Of a DNA stretch of 64,000 nucleotides, positions 1 to 9,143 are shown in pieces. The DNA comes from CBFDBF01 sp050287965. Its GTDB lineage: Bacteria; Pseudomonadota; Gammaproteobacteria; Chromatiales; Chromatiaceae. The notes beneath the pieces are model-generated. The model searched no databases, was not told the DNA's origin, and saw only the letters and a program-made list of their open reading frames with translations. The position numbers and the translations under genes are program-made. The first letter of the stretch is position 1. Every line of letters begins with the position of its first letter. The stretch covers positions 36,637-100,636 of the forward strand of contig JBNKCX010000005.1 in assembly GCA_050287965.1 (NCBI GenBank). Reading direction: 5' to 3'.

Positions 1-305
1 ATCCCCAGTACGGTGAGCCACCAGGGCAGCATCGGGGGTACGGCGACGGCGAACAGCATGGCGGTCAGGACCGCGCTGAGATCGCTGATGACCGGCAGTA
101 CCGGGCGTTTGCGCAGTTTCATGGTAAGGGCTTCACAGCTGACCGCGGTGACGATTGCCAGGGTCATGTTGATCAGGATGCCCCAGCCGAAGTACCAGAT
201 CATTCCGATGGCCCCGGGTATCAGGGCCAGGATGACCCATAGCATGGCCATGGTGACGCTGTTGGGCCGGTCGGTATAGGGTGATGTGATGGTGGCGAAT
301 TGCAT
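1..305 (-). CDS. rnfD: RnfD, electron transport complex subunit D (N-terminal part, cut by window edge)
   Basis: About 101 N-terminal codons are visible; the gene runs off the left edge. RnfD is a membrane subunit of the Rnf complex, which couples ferredoxin/NAD electron transfer to ion movement and carries covalently bound FMN in the complete protein (the FMN site lies beyond the edge). The visible part starts with the family's N-terminal SPY-T segment followed by the PNSVT-type stretch, then hydrophobic helices at about residues 19-36 and 40-60, a basic loop and another helix near 80. The ATG lies three bases after the rnfC stop, so it is cotranscribed with rnfC. The assignment rests on sequence character plus operon position. 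Confidence 0.9.
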   Translation of the reverse strand, partial: MQFATITSPYTDRPNSVTMAMLWVILALIPGAIGMIWYFGWGILINMTLAIVTAVSCEALTMKLRKRPVLPVISDLSAVLTAMLFAVAVPPMLPWWLTVLG

Positions 306-308
306 CGT

Positions 309-1889
309 TTATACGTCCTGCTTTTCAGAGGTTTCCACGTCGGATGCCGTCACTGCGGGGACATCGCCGGCAGTTTCCTCCGTTGCCTTGTTCGTTGCCG
401 CCGCATCCTTGGCCGCGGCCGCGGCTTTCTTTTTGGCCTCCAGCTTGGCCTTCTTCTCCGCTTCCAGCCGTTCCAGACGGGCGGTGCGGGCCTCGGTACG
501 CTGCCGCGCCTTTTCCGCTTTCTGGTTCGCCAGATTATCTATTCGGGAGGCCGATTTGCCGTGGCGAAAATACTGCACCAACGGGATGCGTGCGGGACAG
601 ACGTGGGAGCAGCAGCCGCATTCGATACAGTCGAACAGGTTGTAATGCTCGGCGCGATCCAGCGCCGAAGCGCGGATATGCCAGTACATCTTCTGCGGCA
701 GCAGGCTCATGGGGCAGGCGGTGACACAACGCATACAGCGGATGCAGGCGTTGGCCGACCCGGGATGGGGTACCTCTGCCGCGCTCGGAGAGAGGATGCA
801 GTTGGTGGCCTTGACCACCGGGATCTCATCGTGGGGCATGGAAACGCCCATCATGGGGCCGCCGAGGATGAGCCGGGATGCCTTGTCGGTATAACCGCCC
901 GCCTGGGCCACCAGTTCTCCCACCGGCGTTCCTACCAGCACTTCAAGGTTCCGCGGTTCCGCGATTCCCTCTCCGGTAAGGGTCAGGTAGCGGGAGATCA
1001 GCGGTTTACCCTCCAGGACCGCGTCGGCCACCGCGGCGGCGGTGCCCACGTTATGGCAGACGAAGCCTATCTGGGCCGGCAGTCCGCCGGAAGGGACCTC
1101 TTTTCCGGTAAGGATATAGATCAGCTGTTTTTCACCGCCGCTGGGGTAGCGGGTCGGTATGACCGCCACTTCCGTGTTCTCCAGGCCGGCCTCGCGCACC
1201 GCCTTGCTCATGGCGGCGGCCGCCTCCGGTTTGTTGTCTTCGATACCGATCAGGCAGCGCTCGACCCCGAGAACATGGATCATGATGCGGATGCCGTCCA
1301 CGATTCGGTCCGCGCGGGTACGCATCAGCAGGTCGTCGCAGGTAATAAAGGGCTCGCATTCCACCCCGTTTATCACCAGGGTGTGTACCTCCTGACCCGG
1401 CGGCGGGCTCAGCTTGACGCTGGAAGGAAAGCTCGCGCCACCCATGCCGACGATGCCGGCGTCGCGCACCCGCCTTACGATCTCTTCATTTTCCAGGGTG
1501 GTGAAATCGGTCACCGGCGCCGGCAGCTCGATCCACTCTTCCCGGCCATCGGTTTCGATAACGATGCAGGGGCCGCTGAGTCCGGACGGGTGAGGAACCG
1601 GAAAATCGCCGATCTCTATCACGGTGCCGGAACTGGAGGCATGTACCGCAGCGCTGATAAATCCGTTCGGTTCACCGATCATCTGACCTTTCAGTACCCG
1701 GTCGCCCACGTTGACCAGCGGCTTTGCCGGTGCTCCGAGGTGCTGCTGCAGGGGTATGGTCAGTCGTTTGGGCAACTCGGCCGATGCCAGGGGACGGGTC
1801 AGGGACTGGGCCTTCTGATCAGGCGGATGGATTCCGCCGGGGATGGTCCAGAGTTTACGGCCGGTTTGTTGTACGGTTGTCTGTTGCAT
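309..1889 (-). CDS. rnfC: RnfC, electron transport complex subunit C
   Basis: Peripheral subunit of the Rnf complex, thought to take electrons from or give them to NADH and pass them through two [4Fe-4S] clusters. The 526-residue protein has the N-terminal RnfC barrel (about 13-110), a NuoF-like flavin/NAD region with a GGASFP motif at 149-154, and two ferredoxin motifs: CxxCxxCxxxCP at 382-393 and again at 421-432. After residue 457 there is a highly charged Ala/Lys/Glu-rich tail of about 70 residues; such tails vary greatly in length in this family. The gene follows rnfB by 12 bases and precedes rnfD by three. Confidence 0.97.
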   Translation of the reverse strand: MQQTTVQQTGRKLWTIPGGIHPPDQKAQSLTRPLASAELPKRLTIPLQQHLGAPAKPLVNVGDRVLKGQMIGEPNGFISAAVHASSSGTVIEIGDFPVPHPSGLSGPCIVIETDGREEWIELPAPVTDFTTLENEEIVRRVRDAGIVGMGGASFPSSVKLSPPPGQEVHTLVINGVECEPFITCDDLLMRTRADRIVDGIRIMIHVLGVERCLIGIEDNKPEAAAAMSKAVREAGLENTEVAVIPTRYPSGGEKQLIYILTGKEVPSGGLPAQIGFVCHNVGTAAAVADAVLEGKPLISRYLTLTGEGIAEPRNLEVLVGTPVGELVAQAGGYTDKASRLILGGPMMGVSMPHDEIPVVKATNCILSPSAAEVPHPGSANACIRCMRCVTACPMSLLPQKMYWHIRASALDRAEHYNLFDCIECGCCSHVCPARIPLVQYFRHGKSASRIDNLANQKAEKARQRTEARTARLERLEAEKKAKLEAKKKAAAAAKDAAATNKATEETAGDVPAVTASDVETSEKQDV

Positions 1890-1901
1890 GGGAAACCCGC
1901 T

Positions 1902-2471
1902 CTACGCTGCTCTCGGGGTGGCGATCTCGCCCGGTTCACCCGGGGCCGGAAGGGGCCAGGTCCAGGTGCCGATGTCGACCGGGATCGGCATCATGCTGAT
2001 GCAGTTGACGGGACAGGGTTCCACGCAGGCCTCACAACCTATGCACTCATTGGAGATAACCGTATGCATCTGTTTGGTGGTTCCCAGAATGGCGTCTACC
2101 GGGCAATATTTGAGGCAGACGGCGCAGCCGATGCACTCCTGCTCATTGATCATGGCCACGGTCGGTCCTTTTTCCTCTTCGCCCTCGGCGCCCATGGGTA
2201 CCGGATCGACACCGAGGATTTCCGCGATGGCCTCCATGGTGCATTGGCCTCCCGGGGGGCAGGCGTTAATGGGCGCATTACCTTCCGCCACCGCCTCGGC
2301 ATAGGGGGTGCAGCCGGGGAACCCGCATTGGCCGCACTGGCTCTGGGGCAGCAGTTCAGCGATCTTTTCAGCTACCGGGTTCTCCTCAACATGAAAACGG
2401 ATGGAGGAGTAGCCCAGCAACAAGCCGAAAATCAGGGCGAGCAGAGAAATGGCGATAATTGCTACCAGCAT
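1902..2471 (-). CDS. rnfB: RnfB, electron transport complex subunit B
   Basis: Iron-sulfur subunit that shuttles electrons between ferredoxin, RnfC and the membrane part. Visible features are an N-terminal membrane anchor (about 3-22), an Fe4S motif with C46, C49, C54 and C71, and two ferredoxin motifs: C113/C116/C119/C123 and C143/C146/C149/C153. At 189 residues it has the length typical of gammaproteobacterial RnfB. The tail after 160 is Pro-rich and lies near the C terminus. An AAGGAA ribosome site precedes the ATG; rnfA ends 19 bases upstream. Confidence 0.97.
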   Translation of the reverse strand: MLVAIIAISLLALIFGLLLGYSSIRFHVEENPVAEKIAELLPQSQCGQCGFPGCTPYAEAVAEGNAPINACPPGGQCTMEAIAEILGVDPVPMGAEGEEEKGPTVAMINEQECIGCAVCLKYCPVDAILGTTKQMHTVISNECIGCEACVEPCPVNCISMMPIPVDIGTWTWPLPAPGEPGEIATPRAA

Positions 2472-2490
2472 GCCTAACCGTTCCTTCAGC

Positions 2491-3072
2491 TTAAGTGGAA
2501 ACCAGACCTGCGAAACCCAGGAAGGCCATGGACATCAGTCCGGCGGTGATCATACCGATGGCGCTTCCTTTGAAGGGTTTGGGGACGTCCGAGGCATCGA
2601 TACGTTCGCGCACCGACGCGAACAGGATCAATACCAGAGAGAAGCCCCCGGCGGCGCCCAGGCCGTACAGGGCCGATTCGATAAAGTTATGTTTTTCCTG
2701 GATATTCAGCAGCGCGACACCCAGTACCGCGCAGTTGGTGGTGATCAGCGGCAGAAAGATGCCCAGCAGCTGGTACAGGACCGGGCTGGTCTTGTGCATC
2801 ACCATCTCGGTGAACTGAACCAGTACCGCGATGATCAGGATAAAGGCGATGGTGCGCAGGTATTCAAGACCGAGGGGCACCAGCAGGTATTCGTTGGCCA
2901 GGTAGCTGCAGACGGAGGCCAGGGTCAGCACGAAACTGGTGGCGAGGCTCATACCCACGGCGGTGTCGATCTTTTTGGACACCCCCATGAAAGGGCAAAG
3001 ACCGAGGAACTTCACCAGTACGAAGTTGTTAACCAGCACCGTGCTGACAAGAATGAGAATATACTCTTGCAT
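2491..3072 (-). CDS. rnfA: RnfA, electron transport complex subunit A
   Basis: Integral membrane subunit of the Rnf complex (RnfA/RnfE family, paralogous to NqrE/NqrD). The 193-residue protein is hydrophobic throughout with about six helices and the family's LGLCPFMGVS segment near residue 24. That segment carries one of the cysteines that hold an intramembrane iron-sulfur centre in this family. It is the first gene of rnfABCD here. The ATG has an AGGA site seven bases upstream. The 227-base gap before it is AT-rich near 3165-3210 and probably holds the operon promoter, but I could not pick a convincing -35/-10 pair. Confidence 0.96.
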   Translation of the reverse strand: MQEYILILVSTVLVNNFVLVKFLGLCPFMGVSKKIDTAVGMSLATSFVLTLASVCSYLANEYLLVPLGLEYLRTIAFILIIAVLVQFTEMVMHKTSPVLYQLLGIFLPLITTNCAVLGVALLNIQEKHNFIESALYGLGAAGGFSLVLILFASVRERIDASDVPKPFKGSAIGMITAGLMSMAFLGFAGLVST

Positions 3073-3299
3073 TCGAAATCCTGCTTTGGGGGTTGGTCGA
3101 GCTACTGAAAATTCACATGACCCCGCGCCTGAAACGGTGCAACAAAATGCGGGCCGGATAAAAGACTATCAGATATTGCTAATAGATAACATTCAATTTT
3201 CTAATGGAAATATTTACCGTTTGAATCCCGGGGTTATGGTTTCCGCCGGCGATATATCGTTTGAAGGGAAGTTGGGCGCCGGTGCCCCGCCGAGGGACG

Positions 3300-5357
3300 T
3301 TACTTCACCTTCATTCCCGGCTCAGCCCCGTCGTCGGGACTGAGGATGAACAGGTCTTTCCCGCCCGGTCCGGCGGCCAGAACCATCCCTTGCGAGACGC
3401 CGAAGCGCATCTTGCGGGGCGCCAGGTTGGCTACCATCACGGTGAGTTTGCCTTCCAGTTCTTCCGGCCCATAGGCCGACTTGATGCCGGCGAAGACGTT
3501 GCGGGTCTCTCCACCGAGATCCAGGGTGAGTTGCAGCAGTTTGTCCGCGCCTTCCACGTGGGCCGCCTTGAGGATCCGCACCACCCGCAGATCCACTTTG
3601 GCGAAGTCACCGAACTCGATCTCGTCGGCGACAGGGTCTTTTGCCAGGTGACCTTCCAACCCTGTTTCATGAGGTTTGGTCTTCTTTGCGTCGCTGGCGG
3701 TCAGGTCTTCCCGGGATGCCTCGGTCATGGTCTCGATATCCTTGCTTTCGATGCGGGTCATAAGGTGTTGATATTTGTTGATGCGGTGCTCCCGGGGTAA
3801 CAGGGTCCGGACGTCGGCCCAGGTCAACGGCCCTACGCCGAGGAACTCTTCGGCCTTGGAGGCCAATGCCGGCAGGATCGGTTTAAGATAGATGGTGAGC
3901 AGCCGGAAGCAGTTGATCAGTACGCTGCAGACGATCTGCAACTGCTCCGCCTGTCCTTCCTCCTTGGCCAGCACCCAGGGCTTTTTCTCATCCGCGTAAT
4001 AGTTCACCTCGTCCGCCAGGCCCATGATCTCCCGCACCGCCCTGGAGAAATCCCGGGTCTCCAGGAGTTCCGCGATGGCGGGGGCGGCCTTCTGCAGTCG
4101 GTCAGTGATGGGATCGAGATGGTCCACTTCGGTGAGAACGCCGTCGAAACGCTTGGCGATGAATCCGGCGGCGCGGCTGGCGATATTGACATATTTCCCC
4201 ACCAGGTCGGCGTTCACTCGGGCGGCGAAGTCTTCCAGGTTCAGGTCGATGTCATCCACACCCGGCCCCAGCTTGGCGGCGAAGTAGTAGCGCAGGTACT
4301 CCGGATTCAGGTGGTCCAGGTAGGTGCGCGCCTTGATGAAGGTGCCGCGGGATTTGGACATCTTCTGGCCGTCCACGGTGAGGAAGCCGTGCGCGAACAC
4401 CGCGCTGGGTTTGCGGAAACCGGAGCCTTCCAGCATGGCCGGCCAGAACAGGGCGTGGAAATAGATGATGTCCTTGCCGATAAAATGATACAGCTCGGCG
4501 TCGGATTCCTTATCCCAGAACTCGTCAAATTCCAGCCCGTCGCTGCGGTCACATAGGTTTCTGAAACTGGCCATATAACCGATAGGGGCGTCCAGCCAGA
4601 CGTAGAAGTACTTGCCCGGATGGTCCGGGATCTCGAAACCGAAATAGGGGGCGTCACGGGATATATCCCACTCCTGCAGGCCAGCGTCGAACCATTCGCC
4701 CAGCTTGTTGGCCACCTCGTTCTGCAGGTGGCCCCCATTGGTCCACCCCTTCAGCATCTCCTCGAAGTCCGCCAGCTTGAAGAAGTAATGCTCGGATTCC
4801 CGGTCTACCGGAGTGGCGCCGGAGATGGCGGAAACCGGGTTTTTCAGTTCGCTGGGTGAGTAACTGGCGCCACAGGCTTCGCAGTTGTCACCGTACTGAT
4901 CCCCCGCTCCGCACTTGGGGCATTCCCCCTTGATGAAACGGTCCGGCAGAAACATGTTCTCCACCGGATCGTAGGCCTGGGTGATGGTGCGGCTGGCGAT
5001 ATGGCCGTTGTCCCGCAGACGTTGGTAGAGCAGGGTGGAGTACTCCCGGTTCTCATCCGAATGGGTGGAATGGTAGTTGTCGAAACCCACATGGAAGGCG
5101 GCGAAGTCCGCTTTGTGTTCTTCCGCCACGCGGGCGATCAGCGCCTCCGGGGCGATCCCTTCCTGGCGGGCCCGCAGCATGATCGGGGTGCCGTGGGCGT
5201 CATCGGCGCAGACATAGAGGCAGCGGTGCCCTTGCATTTTCTGGAACCGCACCCAGATATCGGTTTGTATGTACTCCACCAGGTGGCCGATATGGATCGG
5301 GCCGTTGGCGTAGGGCAGGGCGCTGGTGACCAGGATGTTGCGGGGCGTGTTGCTCAT
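3300..5357 (-). CDS. metG: Methionyl-tRNA synthetase
   Basis: Cytosolic class I enzyme that charges tRNA-Met. The 685-residue protein contains HIGH (22-25), a zinc knuckle with cysteines 146, 149, 159 and 162, KMSKS (332-336), an anticodon-binding helical domain (about 390-540), and a C-terminal EMAPII/Trbp111-like tRNA-binding domain (about 580-685). A linker rich in charged residues (about 545-580) separates the last two. This is the long, dimeric form known from E. coli (677 residues). It is divergent from apbC, with a 368-base gap that contains a hairpin repeat; the pairing metG/apbC(mrp) is common in gammaproteobacteria. Confidence 0.98.
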   Translation of the reverse strand: MSNTPRNILVTSALPYANGPIHIGHLVEYIQTDIWVRFQKMQGHRCLYVCADDAHGTPIMLRARQEGIAPEALIARVAEEHKADFAAFHVGFDNYHSTHSDENREYSTLLYQRLRDNGHIASRTITQAYDPVENMFLPDRFIKGECPKCGAGDQYGDNCEACGASYSPSELKNPVSAISGATPVDRESEHYFFKLADFEEMLKGWTNGGHLQNEVANKLGEWFDAGLQEWDISRDAPYFGFEIPDHPGKYFYVWLDAPIGYMASFRNLCDRSDGLEFDEFWDKESDAELYHFIGKDIIYFHALFWPAMLEGSGFRKPSAVFAHGFLTVDGQKMSKSRGTFIKARTYLDHLNPEYLRYYFAAKLGPGVDDIDLNLEDFAARVNADLVGKYVNIASRAAGFIAKRFDGVLTEVDHLDPITDRLQKAAPAIAELLETRDFSRAVREIMGLADEVNYYADEKKPWVLAKEEGQAEQLQIVCSVLINCFRLLTIYLKPILPALASKAEEFLGVGPLTWADVRTLLPREHRINKYQHLMTRIESKDIETMTEASREDLTASDAKKTKPHETGLEGHLAKDPVADEIEFGDFAKVDLRVVRILKAAHVEGADKLLQLTLDLGGETRNVFAGIKSAYGPEELEGKLTVMVANLAPRKMRFGVSQGMVLAAGPGGKDLFILSPDDGAEPGMKVK

Positions 5358-5461
5358 TGGTATTCGTGGTTGCCGAGTGGAAGGTTGTAAATCCGTTTAT
5401 TATGACATGAAACGGCTCGTTGGCGGACAAACCTCCGTGGTACCTGGAGCCGCCGAGAGCA

Positions 5462-5545
5462 AACGCGGAGAACGCAAAGGCGCAGAGTCGCAAAGTTTTT
5501 TATTGTTAACTCTCTGCGCCTCCGTGTCTTTGCGTACTTTGCGTT
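5462..5545. repeat. Hairpin repeat element, copy A (9-9-8-8 unit arms)
   Basis: Left arm units are at 5462-5470, 5471-5479, 5480-5487 and 5488-5495, of general form (N)NCGCRRAG. The right arm is the mirror image with 8, 8, 9 and 9 nt at 5512-5519, 5520-5527, 5528-5536 and 5537-5545. The loop is only 16 nt and T-rich. It lies in the 368-base gap between divergent metG and apbC, away from both start codons. Confidence 0.85.
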
Positions 5546-5625
5546 TCTATCTGTTAGGTTGGGCCGTAGAGCGGGGTGCGGGAAGCCCCGGTAGTAGCAA
5601 AGGGACGAATGACTGACCATTTTGG

Positions 5626-5655
5626 TTGGGAAACAGGGGATGGCTGGGGTAGAAT
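5626..5655 (+). promoter_or_regulatory. Probable sigma-70 promoter of apbC
   Basis: TTGGGA at 5626-5631 and TAGAAT at 5650-5655 are separated by 18 bases. This would start transcription about 63 bases before the apbC ATG. A small hairpin follows in the leader at about 5685-5706. Predicted by eye only. Confidence 0.4.
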
Positions 5656-5725
5656 GCGCGTCCGGTTTTTTCAACGATTTTAAGGGGGCCGGTAAAGGCC
5701 GGTCCCATTTGCAGGAGTAAAGAAT

Positions 5726-6817
5726 ATGGCACAGCTGACACAAGAGGCGATCGAGGAAGCGATCAAGGGCTACACGGAACCCCACCTGAAGCAAGACCTG
5801 GTCAAGTCGAAGATGATCAAGGAGATCGCTATCGATGGTGATAAGGTGAAGGTACAGATCGAGCTCGGCTTTCCCGCCAAGGGCTTCCAGGACGAACTCG
5901 CCGCCGCTGTCCGGGAAAGGGTCGAGGCCGTTGCCGGTGTCGCATCCGCCGAAGTCACCGTGGGCTGGAAAGTGGTCGCCCATTCGGTACAGAAATCCCT
6001 CACCCCCATAGACAACGTCAAAAACATTATCGCCGTCGCCTCCGGTAAGGGCGGTGTGGGCAAATCCACCACGGCGGTGAACCTGGCCCTGGCCCTGGCG
6101 GCCGAGGGTGCCAAGGTGGGTGTGCTGGATGCCGACATCTACGGTCCTTCCCAGCCGCGTATGCTGGGTGTAACCGGTCAACCAGAATCCAAGGACGGCA
6201 AGACCCTGGAGCCGATGCAGAACCACGGTCTGCAGGCCATGTCCATCGGCTTTCTTATCGACGAAGAGACCCCCATGATCTGGCGCGGTCCCATGGTCAC
6301 CCAGGCCCTGGAACAGCTCCTGAACGACACCAACTGGGAAGATCTGGATTACCTGGTGATCGACCTTCCGCCGGGTACCGGTGATACCCAACTGACCCTG
6401 GCCCAGAAGGTGCCGGTGTCCGGTGCGGTCATCGTCACCACACCCCAGGACATCGCCCTGCTGGATGCGCGCAAGGGCTTCAAGATGTTCGAGAAGGTGG
6501 AAGTGCCGGTACTGGGGATCGTGGAGAACATGAGCACGCACATCTGTTCCAAGTGCGGGCATGAGGAGCACATCTTCGGCGAAGGCGGCGGCTCCCGCAT
6601 GGCTGAGCAGTACGGGGTCGACTTCCTCGGTGCCCTGCCCCTGGATATCCGTATCCGTGAGGAGACCGACGGCGGTGAGCCCACGGTGGTTGCCGAACCG
6701 GAGTCGCGCATCTCCCAGATCTACCGCGAGATCGCGCGCAAAACGGCGGCCAAGCTTTCGTTGCAGGCCAAGAGCTATGCGGCCAAGTTCCCGAACATCG
6801 TTATTCAGAACAACTGA
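5726..6817 (+). CDS. apbC: Iron-sulfur cluster carrier protein ApbC (Mrp/NBP35 family)
   Basis: Cytosolic P-loop ATPase that holds and hands over [4Fe-4S] clusters to apoproteins. The N-terminal DUF59/MIP18-like domain spans about 4-78. The ATPase core starts near residue 97 and has a deviant Walker A motif GKGGVGKST at 107-115. The bridging cysteine pair CxxC, which binds the shared cluster of a dimer, is at C274/C277. Length (363) matches E. coli Mrp (369). The ribosome site is AGGAG (in gcaggagtaaag) nine bases before the ATG. A strong terminator follows 21 bases after the stop, so it is probably a single-gene transcript. Confidence 0.97.
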   Translation: MAQLTQEAIEEAIKGYTEPHLKQDLVKSKMIKEIAIDGDKVKVQIELGFPAKGFQDELAAAVRERVEAVAGVASAEVTVGWKVVAHSVQKSLTPIDNVKNIIAVASGKGGVGKSTTAVNLALALAAEGAKVGVLDADIYGPSQPRMLGVTGQPESKDGKTLEPMQNHGLQAMSIGFLIDEETPMIWRGPMVTQALEQLLNDTNWEDLDYLVIDLPPGTGDTQLTLAQKVPVSGAVIVTTPQDIALLDARKGFKMFEKVEVPVLGIVENMSTHICSKCGHEEHIFGEGGGSRMAEQYGVDFLGALPLDIRIREETDGGEPTVVAEPESRISQIYREIARKTAAKLSLQAKSYAAKFPNIVIQNN

Positions 6818-6838
6818 TTCGGAGTACGGTATCTGACC

Positions 6839-6869
6839 AAGCCGGGCGTGGAAACGCCCGGCTTTTTTT
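6839..6869 (+). terminator. Rho-independent terminator of apbC
   Basis: GCCGGGCG at 6841-6848 pairs with CGCCCGGC at 6855-6862 around a six-base loop. It is flanked by AA on the left and a run of seven T at 6863-6869. Confidence 0.93.
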
Positions 6870-6958
6870 GTCCAGGGACGGACTTATGCCGCGAAGCACA
6901 GGGATGTGCTGTTTACGGGCCTTCCGCGGACCGATACATTTACAGGTATCGAGTAGAA

Positions 6959-7052
6959 AACGCAGAGTTCGCGGAGACGCAGAGGCGCGGAGTTTTTAAT
7001 AATCCCTTAAGGAGAAGTCTTTGCGCCTTGGCGCCTTTGTGTTCTCCGCGTT
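6959..7052. repeat. Hairpin repeat element, copy B
   Basis: Left arm units are at 6959-6967, 6968-6976, 6977-6984 and 6985-6992; right arm units are at 7019-7026, 7027-7034, 7035-7043 and 7044-7052. The order is 9-9-8-8 then 8-8-9-9, as in copy A. The 26-base loop is AT-rich. It lies between the apbC terminator and the deaminase gene. The rest of the 368-base gap (6818-7185) holds only the terminator and no further gene. Confidence 0.85.
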
Positions 7053-7185
7053 AAATATTCAGGCTCTGAGCCAAGGCTTCACCGTTTCGATTGCCCCGGC
7101 CCCTTTTTCGGGGAGCGACAATCCCTGGAAAGGGATGTCGGCTTCCGGGTATGCTTCAGCATTCGATCAGATTCCGGAATATAGA

Positions 7186-7710
7186 ATGATGAGTATGAAA
7201 TGGGATACCCGTTTCCTGGGCCTGGCCGCCCACATCTCCGCGTGGAGCAAGGATCCTTCCTCCCAGGTGGGGGCGGTCATCAGCGACGGCAATCGCATTA
7301 TTTCGCTGGGCTATAACGGTTTTGCCGCCGGCGTGGTGGATGCCACGGAGCGTCTTACCGATCGGGATGTGAAACTGAATCTCACCATCCACGCAGAAGA
7401 GAACGCCATGATCTTCGCCAAGCGTGATCTCAGCGGATGTACCGTCTTTGTCACCCACCCTCCCTGTCCCCGATGTGCCTCCAAGTTGATCCAGGAAGAG
7501 ATAAAGCGGGTGGTCTATATAACGCCCAGCGAGGATTTTCTATCCCGTTGGGCGGATGACCTGCGGCTCTCTCTGGAGATGTACGGTGAAGCCGGGGTGG
7601 AGGTGACGGAATATCCCTTGGATCAGATCAGCGTGGAGAATGCGCAGATCACGGTGGCACCCGGAGGTTTCTTCAAGAAGGTGTTCAGCCGTATCCTGAG
7701 TCTGTTGTAG
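7186..7710 (+). CDS. dCMP deaminase-like cytidine deaminase family protein
   Basis: Zinc-dependent deaminase of the dCMP/ComEB family; the likely reaction is dCMP to dUMP, but the substrate is not proven. From the chosen start the protein has 174 residues, with the zinc and proton-shuttle motif H69-A-E71 and PCxxC (C94, C97). After residue 160 there is a short basic, hydrophobic tail (FFKKVFSRIL), which could associate with membrane. The frame stays open upstream to 7021 through repeat copy B, but homology begins at the MMSMKW cluster, so I start at 7186; ATGs at 7189 and 7195 are alternatives because no clear ribosome site decides. Confidence 0.85.
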   Translation: MMSMKWDTRFLGLAAHISAWSKDPSSQVGAVISDGNRIISLGYNGFAAGVVDATERLTDRDVKLNLTIHAEENAMIFAKRDLSGCTVFVTHPPCPRCASKLIQEEIKRVVYITPSEDFLSRWADDLRLSLEMYGEAGVEVTEYPLDQISVENAQITVAPGGFFKKVFSRILSLL

Positions 7711-7714
7711 CGCC

Positions 7715-8473
7715 CTAGCGCTGCATGGCGGTATCGGGTTGCAACCAGTTCACCGTAACCAGCTCCATCACAAAGAGATTTCCCCGTTCCAGCTTTTCCA
7801 CCTTGACCGGCAGGAAATGCAGTTGAGGGGCGAGCCAGAGAGTGGATTTAGAGGGACGGTCCCCCTTGGAGCGGGCTATTTTTAGGGTATCGAACTTTTT
7901 CTTTTCGATTTCGATGGTTTCCGTTCCCTGCGGACGGAAATGGTAGGTCTTCAGTCGTTCATCATCCGCCACCTGGAAGGTTACCGCGTTTCGGGCGCTG
8001 CTCATCGCCACCATTAAGGCAAGCTGCTTGCTGAATTTGTCCTGGGTGCCTTGCGGAATATCCACGGACCAGACGGCATTGGTGGTGCGGTCGGTAACCC
8101 GGCCGGTCTCCCAGTCGAAGACCAGGTTCTCCTGTTGCGGTTTCTTCGACTGCTCCCGTTTGTACAGATAGGAGGAAGGGATTACACGGTCGCCGCGTAT
8201 GAGACCTTCGCTGATTTCCGTGATCTCGTCGCTCTTGAGCACCGCGAGCAGTCCCAGCGGAACGGAGTGCTGGCGGTAGCGGTAGTTACCGTCCGCGGAC
8301 AGCTCCAGGGATACCTCCACCTTGCCTGCCGGGATACCGCCCACGCTGATGCGGTACTCCGCCCGGAAGGGTGAAATGCCGGCGTCCGGGGCGAGGGCGG
8401 CGGAAACCGCCTGGCCGGCGGACAGTAACAGGCCGGCAAGGATGAGCGGCAGAATCCGGAAGCGGAGGCTCAT
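7715..8473 (-). CDS. DUF3108 domain-containing exported protein
   Basis: Uncharacterised periplasmic or outer-membrane-associated protein of 252 residues. Residues 1-25 form a signal peptide ending at an Ala-rich site (AVSAA). The rest is the DUF3108 beta-rich domain, which starts with the FRAEYRIS-type strand and the GIPAGKVEVSLE repeat. Its start overlaps the purN stop by four bases, the usual arrangement in gammaproteobacteria, so it is translated with purMN. No enzyme motif is visible; a link to purine synthesis is positional only. It ends four bases from the deaminase gene, tail to tail. Confidence 0.88.
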   Translation of the reverse strand: MSLRFRILPLILAGLLLSAGQAVSAALAPDAGISPFRAEYRISVGGIPAGKVEVSLELSADGNYRYRQHSVPLGLLAVLKSDEITEISEGLIRGDRVIPSSYLYKREQSKKPQQENLVFDWETGRVTDRTTNAVWSVDIPQGTQDKFSKQLALMVAMSSARNAVTFQVADDERLKTYHFRPQGTETIEIEKKKFDTLKIARSKGDRPSKSTLWLAPQLHFLPVKVEKLERGNLFVMELVTVNWLQPDTAMQR

Positions 8474-9138
8474 GCTGGAGGTGCTTCTCCATAGTTCATG
8501 GTGACCGGGGCCTCAAGGGGCTTGCCGTCCTTCAGCACCCGTGATCCGGCCATACGCAGCCGCCCCTCCGCGAACCAGCGGATGGCGGTGGGGTAGATGA
8601 TATGTTCCTGGGTCAATACCCGGGCTGCAAGGGAGCCGGGATCATCACCCGGCTCCACCGGTACCCTTACCTGTATGATCAAGGGGCCTCCATCCAGTTC
8701 CTCAGTAACGAAATGGACACTTGCGCCGTGCAGTTGTTCCCCGTCCGCAAGGACCCGCTCATGGGTATGGAGGCCCCGGTATTTGGGTAACAGGGACGGG
8801 TGGATGTTGAACATGCGGCCGTGAAACCGCTCCACCAGCGCCGGCGTGAGGATGCGCATGAAACCGGCCAGGATCACCAGACCGGGCTGGAACTCTTCGA
8901 TGAGATCTCCCAGGACCTGATCGTACTGTTCCCGCTCCGGGAAGGCCTTGTTTTCCAGTATCCGCGTCTCGATACCCGCCTTACGGGCCCGCTCCAGCCC
9001 GAAGGCATCGGGCTTGTTGCTGATGACGGCGCGGATCTCCACCGGCAGTCCGGCCTCGGCGCCGTCGATTATGGCCTGGAGGTTACTACCGCTGCCGGAG
9101 ATTAGTACCACCAGGGGGAGTTTCCGTTGTTCCTGCAT
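8470..9138 (-). CDS. purN: Phosphoribosylglycinamide formyltransferase PurN
   Basis: Third step of de novo purine synthesis: transfers a formyl group from 10-formyl-tetrahydrofolate to GAR. The 222-residue protein carries the substrate loop SGSGSNL (14-20) and the catalytic triad N111, H113 (in NIHPSLLP) and D149 (in ELDGG). The ATG follows the purM stop by five bases; the DUF3108 gene overlaps its end by four bases, so purM-purN-DUF3108 form one unit. Confidence 0.97.
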   Translation of the reverse strand: MQEQRKLPLVVLISGSGSNLQAIIDGAEAGLPVEIRAVISNKPDAFGLERARKAGIETRILENKAFPEREQYDQVLGDLIEEFQPGLVILAGFMRILTPALVERFHGRMFNIHPSLLPKYRGLHTHERVLADGEQLHGASVHFVTEELDGGPLIIQVRVPVEPGDDPGSLAARVLTQEHIIYPTAIRWFAEGRLRMAGSRVLKDGKPLEAPVTMNYGEAPPA

Positions 9139-9143
9139 GGGCC

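Noticed and set aside
300..2477. 725-residue open frame on the plus strand
   Set aside because: It is antisense to rnfC and rnfB, which have full family motifs; its protein is low-complexity His/Gly/Arg-rich, typical for the opposite strand of GC-rich genes.
7021..7185. N-terminal extension of the deaminase
   Set aside because: It reads through hairpin copy B; deaminase homology begins at about 7195.
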